Assembly: GCA_019454045.1 (NCBI GenBank)
Contig: SKCR01038153.1
Span: forward strand, 62,001 to 126,000
Direction of reading: 5' to 3'
Source of the DNA: Zanthoxylum bungeanum
Taxonomy: Eukaryota > Streptophyta > Magnoliopsida > Sapindales > Rutaceae
DNA length: 64,000 bases
Under the pieces are notes generated by a model, which did not search any database, was not told the DNA's origin, and saw only the letters and a program-made list of their open reading frames with translations. Shown piece by piece: positions 1 to 10,750 of the stretch (the stretch's first letter is position 1; every line of letters begins with the position of its first letter). The translations under genes were made by a program, and so were the position numbers.

Positions 1-261
1 TAGGCTCTTATCGCTTGGTGTCAGGAATAAACAACGAGTCCTCCCCAAATTAGTCTATCACAATGAGCTACGAGTGAATGATTATCTAGGTGCTTTCACA
101 CAGCCTTTCCTTATAGAAAGGTAGTGAGTGAAGAAAGACACCAAACCATCACCTAGCCTTAAGAATGCCTTTGATTAAACTCCTTAAACCTACAGTAGAC
201 ATGGTTAATTAAAGCACAAATCACAAACATTACAAGACATTATTTCGGGGCCGATTCTCTA

Positions 262-279
262 TCCCCAGTGGAGTCGCCA
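262..279 (-). other. T1 primer-binding site (tRNA-Arg type)
   Basis: The minus strand reads TGGCGACTCCACTGGGGA, three bases past the LTR end. Sites of this form are described for plant Ogre/Tat elements as complementary to tRNA-Arg. That tRNA assignment is from memory of the family and was not checked against a tRNA sequence. Confidence 0.7.
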
Positions 280-282
280 GAC

Positions 283-3053
283 TATAGGACACAGAAATCG
301 GTGACGCTGTTCCTGGCTCGCGGCCCGGTCGGGAGTATGGAGTAGCCCGCGGGGGACTAAACCGGAGAAATAAAATGGAGTCGCCACCCGGTGTTGAAAG
401 GCCGCACTCACCCCTCGCAAGGGAAGACCTCAAACCGTTGGGTCCGAAATGGTCCCTTACTTATGTCACTTGTAATGAAAGGATTTGTGCAATTTTAACC
501 AAGTCTACTCAACATACATTTACAAAAGTAATCTACATCTAAGTTCATATACAGCCTAAATGTAAGTTTGTATGATTTAAAAGTAAATTCTCATAACGAC
601 AAACATACAATATCACACAATAAACATGTTGAATAAATAACGATCTAAACATAATGTAAATTAAATTCCTATTGCGAAAGGTAAATGACTAAATCATGCA
701 TAAAAAATAACGTACTAAAACTAAATCATACTGAAAATAAAAATAACCTCCTAACGTCCTAATCATGCTTAAATACAAGTTTGGATAAAATGAATATGTG
801 AATCTCTCAAGTGGTACGGGGCATTGTATCCCGAGTGCAAACCATAATACCGTCCATTCGGATTCGGCTATGGAATTTATGTCCGGGTTTCCATCCAATA
901 TACCACAGAGGGAACACATATTCCATTCACCCGGAATCACATCATACACTAATTCACAATATTCATGCGAGATAAAGTGATGGAATAACTAAAAATAAAG
1001 GATAATAAATAAAATGGGTGCCCTCAGGTCTAACCTTTTTAGTCACTTTTCGGGAGTGGCGTTTCCACGTTCTGGAAGGTTATCGTTCCACTGTTTTCAC
1101 CGGTCCACTTTTTTTCCGCTGTTTTCACTATTTCACCCGTTTCTTCTGGTTTTTTCTCAGTTTGATATTTTTGGCTTTTCGTCTGTTTCACACTCGCGGT
1201 TTCGTCAGCCCGCTCTTTTCTCTGATTCACTCACTGTTTCCACTCGCTGTTTTCTTTGTTTTTATCCACTGTTTTTCAGGCTCTTTTTGGATTGGTTCAA
1301 GGGCTGTGTTTGGGTGTTGATTTTTGGGGCTGTTTTTGTTAGGATTTTGGTTTATGCTGCTCGTTGTTCTCTCGGCTGGCTGAGGAGGTTCACATGGTCT
1401 TTGGGGGCTGCTGTCGTGGGTTCTTTGTGTCAACGTTTAAGCTGCGTGACTAACGTATACGTGATTATCAACGGCTTTGGTAAAGGCATGGTGAGGTGTT
1501 GGGCTGCATGTGTTTGTGGTCTGTGATTGCCGAGTGTGGTTCTACATTCAGGGTTGCATGTGTTGTTTTGCCTAGCTAGTGGCGTGGGTTTGGGGGGTTT
1601 GAGTGTGGTTGATGCGTGAAGAGGGAGTGAGGGGCTGCTGGGCTTGTTAGGGGCTGCATGGCTCGTGAAGGAGGGCAGTTTTGTTGTGAAGGCTGTGTGA
1701 TACGTTGAATTGGTGAAGGGATGTGAGTACGTGGGACTGTTGGCCTTGTGTGCGCTAGTTTCGTGAATGGGGGGAGCTGTGAAGGGCTTATTTGGCGTGG
1801 TGAATGGGCTGCTGTGAATGGCTTATTTTCCGTGAATGTAGGGGTAGTTACGTGACTGAATGACTAGGTTTGTGAGGGACTGTGGCGTGAGGGATTCATT
1901 GGTTGTGCATGGTGTCAAGGAGGGCTATGCCGTGAGGGGTTTATTATTCACGCATGCATGGTTTGTATGGGAATGTTAACGTGGCTGTGTGGGGGTTATT
2001 TGTGGAGGTCGTGGTGCGTGATCTATGAATTAGGGTTGCTAATGTGTGCCCTTTGTTGTTATAGCCAATAGTGGCGAGAGAGAGAGAAGGTGGCCAATGG
2101 ATGTGAGGTGAGTGAGGAGTGGGGTTCAGGTGTATTGCTCGCTAGGGTTTGTGGGTTGTTTTCTCGTGATGTCTAGGGTTTTTAGAGAGGGTTGTGTTGC
2201 TGTTTGAGGTGAGGCCGAGAGAGGGCTGCGAGAGTGGGGTTTCACATGTGTATATGTGCTTGTGAGAAGGGCAGTTAGGCGTGTTTGACATGGGGAGTGT
2301 GGGGGGAAGAAAGAGGGTAGGTTTCACGTGTGTATTGCTAGCTAAAGGAAGAAGGGTTTTTGGTATTTTTTTATATTGGAGGGAGGTTAGGTGGAAAGTG
2401 AGGCCAATTAATTGTATTTGGTGGAGGGTGGATAATTTATTGGGGCTTTTGAAAAGAGAGGGGGGAGCCTGGGAGGCATGTACAGGTGAGGTGCTAGGAT
2501 AGAGGTGATTTGGCTTTTAGTGTTTTGGAAAGTTGAATTTGTGATGGTTTATTTATTATTTTGGTTGAATTTGTGTGTGTATTCACGTGGGGGAGTTGCC
2601 TTATTTAATGGGTTTGTCTTATTTAATGGGTTTGTCTTGTTTGTTGAATTGTTTTGAATTAATTATGGTTTGTTGAATTAGGACGTGAGGTGAAGAGTTA
2701 TTAAATTGGTTTTGTTGTTTAGTGTTATTGTTTGTTGAAAGAGATGTGTGGGTTATTATTTTATTGTCTTGACTTTTTTTATTTGTTGAATTTTTGTTTG
2801 TTGAATTGGTGTTTTGTGTTAAATTGTGTTTGTGGATAGTGACGTGAGGCTAAGGTTTTGGGCCGAGGGTAATTCTGAAACAAAGGTCCAACGAGCAAAC
2901 CCGATGTTAAACAAGCGAATCAAATCCAACAAAACGTCAATTCTTGACTCTTCCCTTCCGACGTTCGTTTCTCGCGACTTCCACGACATAAAAGATAGTG
3001 CCTCCGTACGAGGCTCATCATCGGGACTTAAATGCAAAAATCCAATGCCTACA
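283..3053 (-). repeat. 5' LTR of T1 (2,771 bp)
   Basis: On the minus strand the LTR starts TGTAGGCATTGG at 3053 and ends CCTATA at 283, an imperfect TGTAGG/CCTATA terminal inverted repeat. The start-side 150 bp matches the LTR starts of T2 (18002 onward plus 20122-20220) and T3 (33295 downward). The end-side (283-480) matches 53185-53400. A TATA-like AATATAAAAAAA lies on the minus strand near 2361-2374. This copy lacks the roughly 150-bp tandem repeats present in the T2 and T3 LTRs, and its middle (about 1060-2850) is GT-rich and shares little with them. Confidence 0.7.
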
Positions 3054-3379
3054 ATAGTCCTTAAGGCCGAAAAGTTACTTTATTTGATAGAGTGACGTCT
3101 CGAGCCTAAGCACGGAGTTGAGCAAATAGTAGAACATGATATTTGGAATATTCATGTGATGATAAATTTAGTGTTTAATTTGTTATGGTTGCCGCAAAGA
3201 CTCCTTAATTTCTTAGTCAGAACTAATGATTAGATCCTTAAGGTATGATATTGAAATTAACGGATCTTCATAGATCTATTCTTAGATCTTAGAAGTGCAA
3301 AATTGCAATAGAAAACTCTTGGAGAGTTAATGGCTATACTCAATGAGACAAAGCCAGAGTTTGCAATAAGGCAAGAAGC

Positions 3380-3650
3380 GCAATGCGCATCTTAATTCGA
3401 CATCTCAGTTGGCCAAAGCTTGGCTAAAGGCTTCTGGGGTGTGGAAAAGGGGCAAAGGCAAAATCATTATAATCTTCTGGGAAAACAAAGGACATATCCC
3501 AAGATGTCTGCCTAAACTGTGGCAAATAGGGTCACTGGAAGCATGACTATCGTATGGATAAGGCAGACATGAAAGAAGTGAAGAGGGGCAAGGCTCCGGC
3601 TTCAAATATGTTTGTAATAAACATGTTCGCTACTATTATTAAAATTGGAT
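3380..3650 (+). pseudogene. Copia gag remnant with zinc knuckle (E1)
   Basis: Around 3505-3555 the plus strand encodes DVCLNCGK, a stop, then GHWKHDYR. This is a CCHC zinc knuckle in which the last Cys is Tyr and a stop interrupts the loop. The downstream KADMKEVKRGKAP resembles the basic linker after the knuckle in copia gag. E2 has the same segment near 13700 with Cys2 changed to Asn but the last Cys kept, so the damage differs between copies. Gag would bind and package element RNA; this copy cannot make it. Confidence 0.65.
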
Positions 3651-4029
3651 TTTAGATACTGAGTGTGGTACATAAATATGTGCTGATGTACAGAATCTGC
3701 GAGAGCATGATACTGACTTCACATGAGATTGATCTGCGAATTGGAAACGAAATGATAGTCGCTGTTTTAACCGTAGATACCTAAGTTTAGGAACTACCCT
3801 TCGGGTGTGTACTTAAATTAGGAAACTGTTATAATGTAACTAGTTTGACTATAAACATTATCTCCATATCAGGGTTTAACCCGTTGCGGGTATACCTTTA
3901 TATTCTAGAACACTAAAGTATTTTATTTTATAAAGGTGATATTGAGATAAACACATTAGATGTGAATAAAAGTATTTATATTTTGAATATAAATCAATCT
4001 CAAACGTATAACATGACAAACAAATAGCT

Positions 4030-4700
4030 CAAACTGATTTAATCAGTTGAGACTTATAAGTGGCATTGATATCTGGGACACATTAAACAAGACTCGTATA
4101 TCCACACTTTTGAAGAGTGGATACTAGGACGAATTTGATTCTATTCAAATAATGTCTACGAATCTAGTTTATAGGCAAAGTGCCTAAAATACTTTTTTAC
4201 TTGGTAAAAGTGTAAGTGCCACCGATCTGTTAGCCCTCGTTGATAGTGACGTAAGTGGGCCCATGTCTAGCTAGGCTAGATGTGGATATGAATGTTTCGT
4301 GACCTTTACGGATGTGGCATCGCGTTATGGTTATGTGTTTCTATGGAAACACGGATCGTAAAATTTTGATAATTCAAAGAGTTTCGACACGAAGTAGACA
4401 AACATGATCGGCAAAAGTATTAAACTATCACAGTTAGACCATGATGGAAAATACTTAAGAAATAAGTTTCTCAAATACTTGAAAGAGTATAGTATTCTTT
4501 CAATGAGGACTCCTCCCGAAACACGTCAATTTGACGGTGTGTCCGAATAGAGAAATCGAATTTTGTTGGACATGATAAGGTTAATCATGAGTTGCTTTGA
4601 GCTATCATTTCCTTCAAAGGATACGCATTAAACAGTGCAAAACTTATTTTGAATAAGGTTCCATAAAATCAGTTTGACAGACTTCATATTAGATATGAAC
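4030..4700 (+). pseudogene. Copia GAG-pre-integrase / integrase remnant (E1)
   Basis: At about 4056-4110 a degenerate WH-x-LGHI motif is readable, the signature of the copia GAG-pre-integrase zinc-binding region. Further on, the segment near 4300-4345 (GIALWLCVSMET) corresponds to the RYGYVYLM-type strand after the first catalytic Asp of copia integrases. Multiple stops and frameshifts break the frame throughout. The same segment in E2 (about 14150-14600) has lost roughly 290 bp that E1 retains at 3960-4250. Confidence 0.55.
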
Positions 4701-4894
4701 ATGAAAGAAACCGAGTTTCTAAATCCTGAAGATTTGGGTATGCTAGGCATATGTTTGGATGATACCAAACTAAAACTAAAATCGGATAAGTGCCTAAGTT
4801 GTGGGTTATCCTAGGGAAACCAAAGTATAGTACTTATACAACTCACTAGAGAAAAATGTAATAGTTGCTCGCCATGCGGTTTTCCTAAGAGGAA

Positions 4895-5760
4895 TATCGA
4901 TATGCAGTGGTAAGTGGGAGGAAAGTAAAACTCGATGAAAATCGGAGTAATACTATTCCAGGCACCGATTCCTTAATGGAACACAAACAGTTCATCAAGG
5001 ATGAAACTCTACCAATAATCTTCGAATACACAAGAACCGCCCTAGTCGGAGAGAGTCAGAAAACAACCTGGGAGGTATGGGTTTCTGATCTCACCTCATA
5101 AAGATGTCAATCTAATTGAGGAATACGAACTGACTACGTATGAGGAAGTGATACAAGGTATCGACTCCTTATAATGGAAAAGTGCCATGAAGTCCGAAAT
5201 GGATTCCATCTATACCAACTAAGTTTAGATACTAGTTGATGTACCGAAAGGCATTGTGCCAATTGGTACTATATAATTAAGTCTTCAAGGAAGACATACA
5301 TGGGAGGCAACATACCAACGTACTAAGCTAGGCTTGTAGCGAAAAGGTATCGTTATCAACATTGTGTCGATTACGACGAAACCTTTTAACCGTTGCCATT
5401 GTTAAATCCATTTGGACAATGCTTGCATATGTTGCATGTTTCATTTATGAAATATGGCAGCTGAACGTCAAAATCGCTTTCCTTAAATGGAAACCTTTTG
5501 GAGGATGTTTATAACATCCTGACGGTTTTGTCGTACCAAAACGAGCAGACAAGGTTTGCAAGTTAATTCGATCCATTTATGGATTGAGGCAAGCATTGCG
5601 TTCTTGGAATTATCGTTTTGATGTAATCATAATGGTGTATGAATTAATTCAAAACGAAAATGATTCTTGTGTATATAAAGAGGTTAGTATGAGCGCACTG
5701 ACAATGAATGTCCTAAGTAATGATGACATGTCATTTCTTGGAAATGATATTCCATAATAC
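4895..5760 (+). pseudogene. Copia reverse transcriptase remnant (E1)
   Basis: Readable pieces include the pre-RT linker GRKVKLDENRSNTIPG (about 4915), IWQLNVKIAFL (about 5450), HPDGFVVPK (about 5520) and VCKLIRSIYGLRQALRSWNYRFD (about 5555-5620). These match the order of copia RT blocks. The catalytic YxDD position (5716-5727) reads S-N-D-D, so this RT would be inactive even without its stops. Just downstream the family-wide deletion starts (see 5885-5908). Confidence 0.7.
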
Positions 5761-5884
5761 AATCGGTGAAAGCTTGGCTTTCAAGAAAATTCTCCGTAGA
5801 ATTTTTGGGAGAAACAACCTTTATTCTAGGAATAAAGATCTACTGGGATAGATCTAAAAGTTGTTAATACTCTCCGAGAACTCG

Positions 5885-6510
5885 TACATTGAAATAAATA
5901 TACGCGACCTCGTGTCTCATATGCTTTGAGCATATGAAGTCACAATCAGGCCAATCCAAGTGATAGTCACTGGATTGATGTTAAGAACATCCTTTAGTAT
6001 CTTAGATGAACTAAGGATGCTTTCTTATACTAGGGAGAAAGAGAACTTGAAGTGACTGGGTTCACTGCTGCAAGTTTCCAAACCGATAAAATGACTATGA
6101 GTCGTAAGAACGGTACTATAAAGTTTGAATGATGGAACAATGAGCTGGAAATCTTCCAAGCAAGACTTTGTTACCGAATAAACAACAAAAGTGGATTATT
6201 GCTGCAGCTGAGGCAGCAATAGAAACCTTTTGGATTGATAATAATCCTAATCAGATTAGGAGTAGTTCTATTAGCAGCTGAGCTAGGCTACAGCACAGGC
6301 TAAAGAATTAATGGTCTCATCAACGATCCATATATATACTTTAATATTCATCTGATTCGTTCGGATCATACATCGTGGTGATGTGATGATCGTATAAATT
6401 GCATCAGATGAAAACACCGTAAATCCACTGACGAAAGCTTTTTCTCAGCAGAAGTTTGAGCGAACCGTACATAGTTCGGGTGTAGGACACTTGAGTGATT
6501 TGCTATAGGC
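5885..6510 (+). pseudogene. Copia RNase H remnant with upstream deletion (E1)
   Basis: At 5885-5908 the TYI segment at the end of RT is joined directly to the VSYALSI segment. In intact copia elements roughly 75-85 residues lie between them. E3 (about 25780-25800) and E4 (about 45455-45480) share the same join. Downstream are degenerate RNase H pieces: SHWIDVKNIL, KDAFL, AAAEAAIE and, near 6380-6470, NPLTKAFSQQKFERT, the usual copia C-terminus before the purine tract. Confidence 0.65.
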
Positions 6511-6522
6511 CAAGTGGGAGAT
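6511..6522 (+). other. E1 polypurine tract
   Basis: CAAGTGGGAGAT directly precedes the LTR. Second-strand primer site. The same tract sits on the minus strand beside the 3' LTRs of E3 (25165-25178) and E4 (44866-44879). Confidence 0.75.
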
Positions 6523-8584
6523 TGCTTGACAATTATGACCAATAACATCACTATTTGTACAGATCATGGTGTTGTTGTACAAATTAACTATGTGACAAAG
6601 GAAATTGCCCTTTTATCATTTGTAATTGGATTACCTAGATGTATAAATGATAAAAGGTCCATATGATTAGTTTCGGATTGAGATGATATGAGACAGTATC
6701 AATCCACGAAGGTTTAATCATTAAATATCCATAGTCAGAGTATTATCGAGATTGGAAATCGATAATGCGTAAAAAACTAGTATTACACTGTGAGCGTTGG
6801 GGAGCATAACGACATAGTTCTCATATATTTGGGGTATAGGATACTCATGCAAGTGTAATATGAGGTTGTGTTTACCGATGGTACGGAAACAGCTTCGCTC
6901 TGGATAGACCTCGGAATTCCATTGGTAGTATGACTATGTGTCTATGGAAGTCCGAATCACGGTAGGTGTATTTGGTCTTAACCTGAGACTTGCACCGCTA
7001 ATATTTGCGAAAATCAATATACTTTTGGTTTGTGGTCGTCCAGGGCTTTAACAGGTTCTGTTACGCCTCTTCTTGGTATATTGAGAATCGTAGTGTATTG
7101 GGTGTGATGTCAAGATGGAAGTATCACACTCCAGTCATAGTGGAGATGATGATCACGTAGGATACGAACTGGTGCTCTTATGTACTGGCAGTCATCGGGA
7201 TAATATGACTAGGTCATGATTATCCGATTATAGAGACTAGTTACCAGAGATCCGATATGTGCTTCGTACGGGGCAGACACAATTCCAGCCCCAGGCCTAG
7301 CACGTGACATCTAATGCTGGATTGTAATACGCAATACTACATATATTACGCCTGATATAGATCACATCCTATAAGAATATTTCTGGAGAATTGTGTAGGC
7401 ACGGTGCTTTGCTAGAAGCCAACCATGTCTTGTAAATCGGTAAAAACATAGTACTAGGTACGTACGTGTTGGATAGTCCGACGACCGGATTTACTGCCAA
7501 CATATCTGGGGATCTCATGGGTCGCTTCCCGAAGATTCACCGATGACGTATGACTCGCACTTTATTAATCTGGGATTAATTAATAAGAGAGAGAGAAAAT
7601 TAATCTGGGATTAATTACGGAGATATTTTATCTGGGATAAAATATTAATTAGAGAGAGAGAACAATTAATTTGGAATTAATCGATAAAATAATATATTCG
7701 ATATATTATACGAAATTGGATTTCGACGTGGAATTAAAATTAGGGCGAACGAGTTAATTTAGAATTAATTCGTTAGCGATGTGAATAGTAATTTTTCTAG
7801 GCATAATTATTTAATTGAATTTGATTTAATTACATCGCAATGGAAAATTCGTTAATTTCGGAATTAGCGAACCCGAGCCTGGGAGTGTTTGCGGGCCCAC
7901 TCGTATTTTGAATCAAGTGCGGCCCATAAGTCACATCAAGCGTCAAATCACTAGTCAATCAAGTGATGGAAGTAACATCACTTTGAGTGAAGTGCTGCTT
8001 GTCATCATTGATTGATGTGAATAGTTGATTGGGGTGGTTGAAGACTTAATGTCTTGTACCAATTTTTGTATCTTGAAAAATGGTAATTGTTTTTGGTATT
8101 TGTTTTTTGGAAATCAAATAAACCAAAAATATATATTACACATATTTTTCTCTTCCCTCTCTCTCTCCCACGCACGGTTTTGGAAACCTTTTTCCCTCAT
8201 CTCCCTCTCTCGGCTTTGAAGCCAATTTTCTTCTCCATTTCTTGCTAGGCCGAGAACAAGAAGAAACTCAAGGAAGATTTGTGGCAAATCTTTCCATTGC
8301 TAGCACATAAAGAGTCATCCAAAGGTGATAGGGAAACCTATTCATGAGCATGGAATCACAAAAAAAAGCTTGGAGCTTGGAGATCCATCCATGGAGTTGA
8401 CCGAATCTTGGAGAGAACAAAAGAATGCCATGGTCGAAAGCTTCAAGGAAGGTGCCAAGATTTTTTGTGTTCATCGCATCGCAAAGCCAATCAATGTAAG
8501 TATGATTCCGCCATATTTATTTTGAGTATTCACACATGATTTCTATGCTTGAATGATCCTTGGGACTAACCTAGAAACCCAACA
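6523..8584 (+). repeat. 3' LTR of E1 (2,062 bp)
   Basis: Starts TGCTTGACAATTATGACC (family start TGTTGGACAATTATGACC, so mutated) and ends AGAAACCCAACA. Aligns along its length with the other copies of the family. Contains the palindrome ladder at 7561-7876, (GA)n spacers, and a pyrimidine-rich stretch before the end typical of transcribed LTR leaders. Confidence 0.85.
7561..7876 (+). repeat. Triloop palindrome ladder, E1 LTR copy
   Basis: Successive perfect or near-perfect dyads: ATATTTTATC-TGG-GATAAAATAT is interrupted only by its three-base loop, followed by AATTAAT/ATTAATT, AATATAT-TCG-ATATATT, CGAAAT-TGG-ATTTCG and TAATTT-AGA-type arms, ending with the GTTAATT/AATTAGC dyad. Loops are mainly TGG, TAG or TCG. 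One dyad seen in other copies (arms of GAATTAAAAT) is half deleted here. Confidence 0.8.
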
Positions 8585-8796
8585 CAATCAACATAAGATT
8601 TTATATGTATCTCATACACATCCAAATATAAAATACATATACATTTATGATATTAGTCAAATATCTCAATTTGACAATTAATTAATGTGTATTTGAATTA
8701 ATCAAGCATTTAAAACGAATACACAAAAATTAAGGAATTGACTATCGGGTCCCTACACACGTATTTTGCATCTAACCTTTAAACTACTTTATAAAT
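8585..8796. repeat. AT-rich flank between E1 and E2, related to 58090-58300
   Basis: No gene. This 200-bp stretch resembles 58090-58300 in order and wording: an AATGTGTATTT motif, an AAATACAAATACGC-like motif, a GGGTCCC motif and TTATAAATAAT. It may be a relic of an older LTR into which E1 and E2 inserted. Confidence 0.4.
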
Positions 8797-10736
8797 AATC
8801 ATCACTATTTGTACAGAACATGGTGTTGTTGTACAAATTAACTATGTGACAAAGGAAATTGCTCTTTTATCATTTGTAATTGGATTACAAAGATACATAA
8901 ATGATAAAAGTCCATATGATTATTTCCGGATTAATAAGATATGAGACAGTATTAATCCACTAAGATTTAATCATTAAAACATCCCTAGTCGTAGTATTAT
9001 CGAGATTGGACATCGATAATGCGAAATAGACTAGTATTACACTTGTGCGTGTTATGGGAGCATAACGACATAGTTCTCATATATTTGGGTATTGGATACT
9101 CATGCAAGTGTAATAGGAGGTTGTGTTTACCGATGGTACGGAAATAGCTTCGCTCTTGATAGACCCCTCGGAATTCCATTGGTAGTATGACTATGTGTCT
9201 ATGGAAGTCCGAATCAGGGTAGGTGTATTTGGTCTTAACCTGAGACTTGCATCGCTAGTACTGGCGACAATCAATATACTTTGGTTTTGGTCGTCCAGGG
9301 CTTTAACAGGTTCTGTGTACGCCTCTTCTGGGTATATTGGGAATCGTAGTGTATTGGGTGTGATGTCAAGATGGAAGTATCACTCCAGTCATATGAAGAT
9401 GATGGTCACGTAGGATACGGAACTAGTACTCTTTAGTACTGCAGTCATCGGGATAATATGACTAGGTCATGATTATCCGATTATAGAGACTAGTTACCGG
9501 AGATCCGACATGTGCTTCGTACGGGGCAGACACAATTCCAGCCCCAGGCCTTACATGTTACATCCGATACTGGATCGCAATACACAATACTACGTATACT
9601 ACGCCTGATATAGATTACATATTCCTTTAAGAATATTTCTGGAGAATTGGGTAGGCACGGTGCTTTGCTAGAAGCCAACCATGTCTTGTAAATCGGTAAA
9701 AATGCAGTACTAGGTACGTACGTGTTCGGATAGTCCGACGACCGGATTTACTGCCAACATATCCAGGGATCTCATGGGTCGCTTCCTGAAGATTCACCGA
9801 TGACGTATGACTCACACATTATTAATCTGGGAATAATAAGTAGAGAGAGAAAATTAATCTAGGATTAATTACGGAGAATTTTATCTAGGATAAAATTCAT
9901 ACTAAGAGAGAGAAATGATTAATTTGGAATTAATCGATAAAATAATATATTCGATATATTAAACAAAATTAGATTTCGACGCAGAATTAAAATTAGATTT
10001 TAATTCGGGCGAACGAGTTAATTTAGAATTAATTCGTTAGCGATGTGAATAGTAATTTTGCTAGGCATAATTATTTAATTAAATTTGATTTTAGTTACGT
10101 CGCAACGAAAAATTCGTTAATTCGGAATTAGCGAACCCGAGCCCGGGAGTGTTTGCGGGCCTACTCGCATTTTGAATCAAGTGGGGCCCATAAGTCACAT
10201 CACTAGTCAACTTTATCACTTAAATGTGATGGAAGTTGTTGGTAGGTGGTTGAGTGTGAAACACACTAGTGTGATGGCTTGAAAGACATTTACCATTTTT
10301 ATTATTTTTGGTATTTGACTTTCATTTTGTGTAATTAGATTACACAACACAAAACAACACAACTTCATCTCTCTCACTCTCTCTCTCACGGCATTCTTGC
10401 CATTTTCTCTCTAATTTCTTGGCTTGGCCAAGAACAAGAAGAAACCAAAGGGAAATTTTGTGGAAAAATTTCCAAGGTGCTAGCACACTAAAGGAGTCTT
10501 ACAAAGGTGATAGGGAAACCCATTCATGAGCATGGAATCCATTATCAAAGCTTGGAGCTTGAAGACAACACAAGGAGCACAAATGAGAGGCATGGCCGAG
10601 AGCTTTAAGGAGTAGAAAGTTTTGTGTTCTTCGCATCGCAAAGCCGATCAAAGTGAGTATTTCCGCAACTTTACTTTGTTGTATTCGCACTTTTCATCGC
10701 TTAATATGATCTTGATTTGACCTAGAAAACCCAACA
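8797..10736 (+). repeat. 5' LTR of E2 (about 1.94 kb, start truncated)
   Basis: Begins inside the family consensus (first recognisable bases AATCATCACTATTTG, about 20 bases after the usual TGTTGG start) and ends CCTAGAAAACCCAACA at 10736, one base before the PBS. Contains a palindrome ladder at 9819-10136. Confidence 0.8.
9819..10136 (+). repeat. Triloop palindrome ladder, E2 LTR copy
   Basis: Clear members: AATTAATC-TAG-GATTAATT, GATTAATT-TGG-AATTAATC, AATATAT-TCG-ATATATT, GAATTAAAAT-TAG-ATTTTAATTC and TTCGTTAATT-CGG-AATTAGCGAA. All loops are three bases. Spacer DNA between dyads is GA-rich. Confidence 0.85.
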
Positions 10737-10737
10737 A

Positions 10738-10750
10738 TGGTATCAGAGCC
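10738..10750 (+). other. E2 primer-binding site (initiator Met tRNA type)
   Basis: TGGTATCAGAGCC starts one base after the LTR end CCCAACA. This is the standard plant copia site. E3 and E4 carry altered versions (TGGCATCTAGAGC, TGGCATCAAGAGC). Confidence 0.9.

Larger units (their letters stand above)
1..3053 (-). mobile_element. Tat/Ogre-type Ty3/gypsy element T1, 5' end only
   Basis: On the minus strand this reads LTR (3053 to 283), primer-binding site (279 to 262), then internal leader running off the window at base 1. The leader (1-261) matches 52911-53162, the same part of element T3, so both belong to one family. No coding sequence of T1 lies in the window. The right edge abuts copia internal sequence of E1, which resumes at 3054 where E2 has an uninterrupted copy (about 13150), so T1 inserted into E1. 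The ORFs of 60-170 codons in this stretch are chance frames in GT-rich LTR. Family assignment rests on the binding site and on the T2 copy, whose integrase is Tat-type. Confidence 0.75.
3054..8584 (+). mobile_element. Copia element E1 (5' truncated): decayed gag-pol plus 3' LTR
   Basis: Plus-strand Ty1/copia copy of the family that also gives E2, E3, E4 and the solo LTR at 18019. Order of remnants: gag zinc knuckle (about 3500), GAG-pre-integrase and integrase (4030-4700), RT (5180-5760), RNase H (5940-6500), purine tract, 3' LTR. This order (integrase before RT) defines copia. Every domain is riddled with stops and shifts. The 5' part is missing because T1 inserted at 3053/3054. Before the break the sequence should continue leftward beyond T1, outside the window. 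Confidence 0.85.

Noticed and set aside
1014..1526. 170-codon Phe/Ser-rich ORF
   Set aside because: Lies in the LTR of T1, low-complexity composition, no known domain, not shared with other LTR copies.
8025..8525. Two 64-66-codon ORFs near the end of the E1 LTR that could be a small leader peptide
   Set aside because: Not conserved in frame in the E2, solo, E3 or E4 copies of the same LTR.
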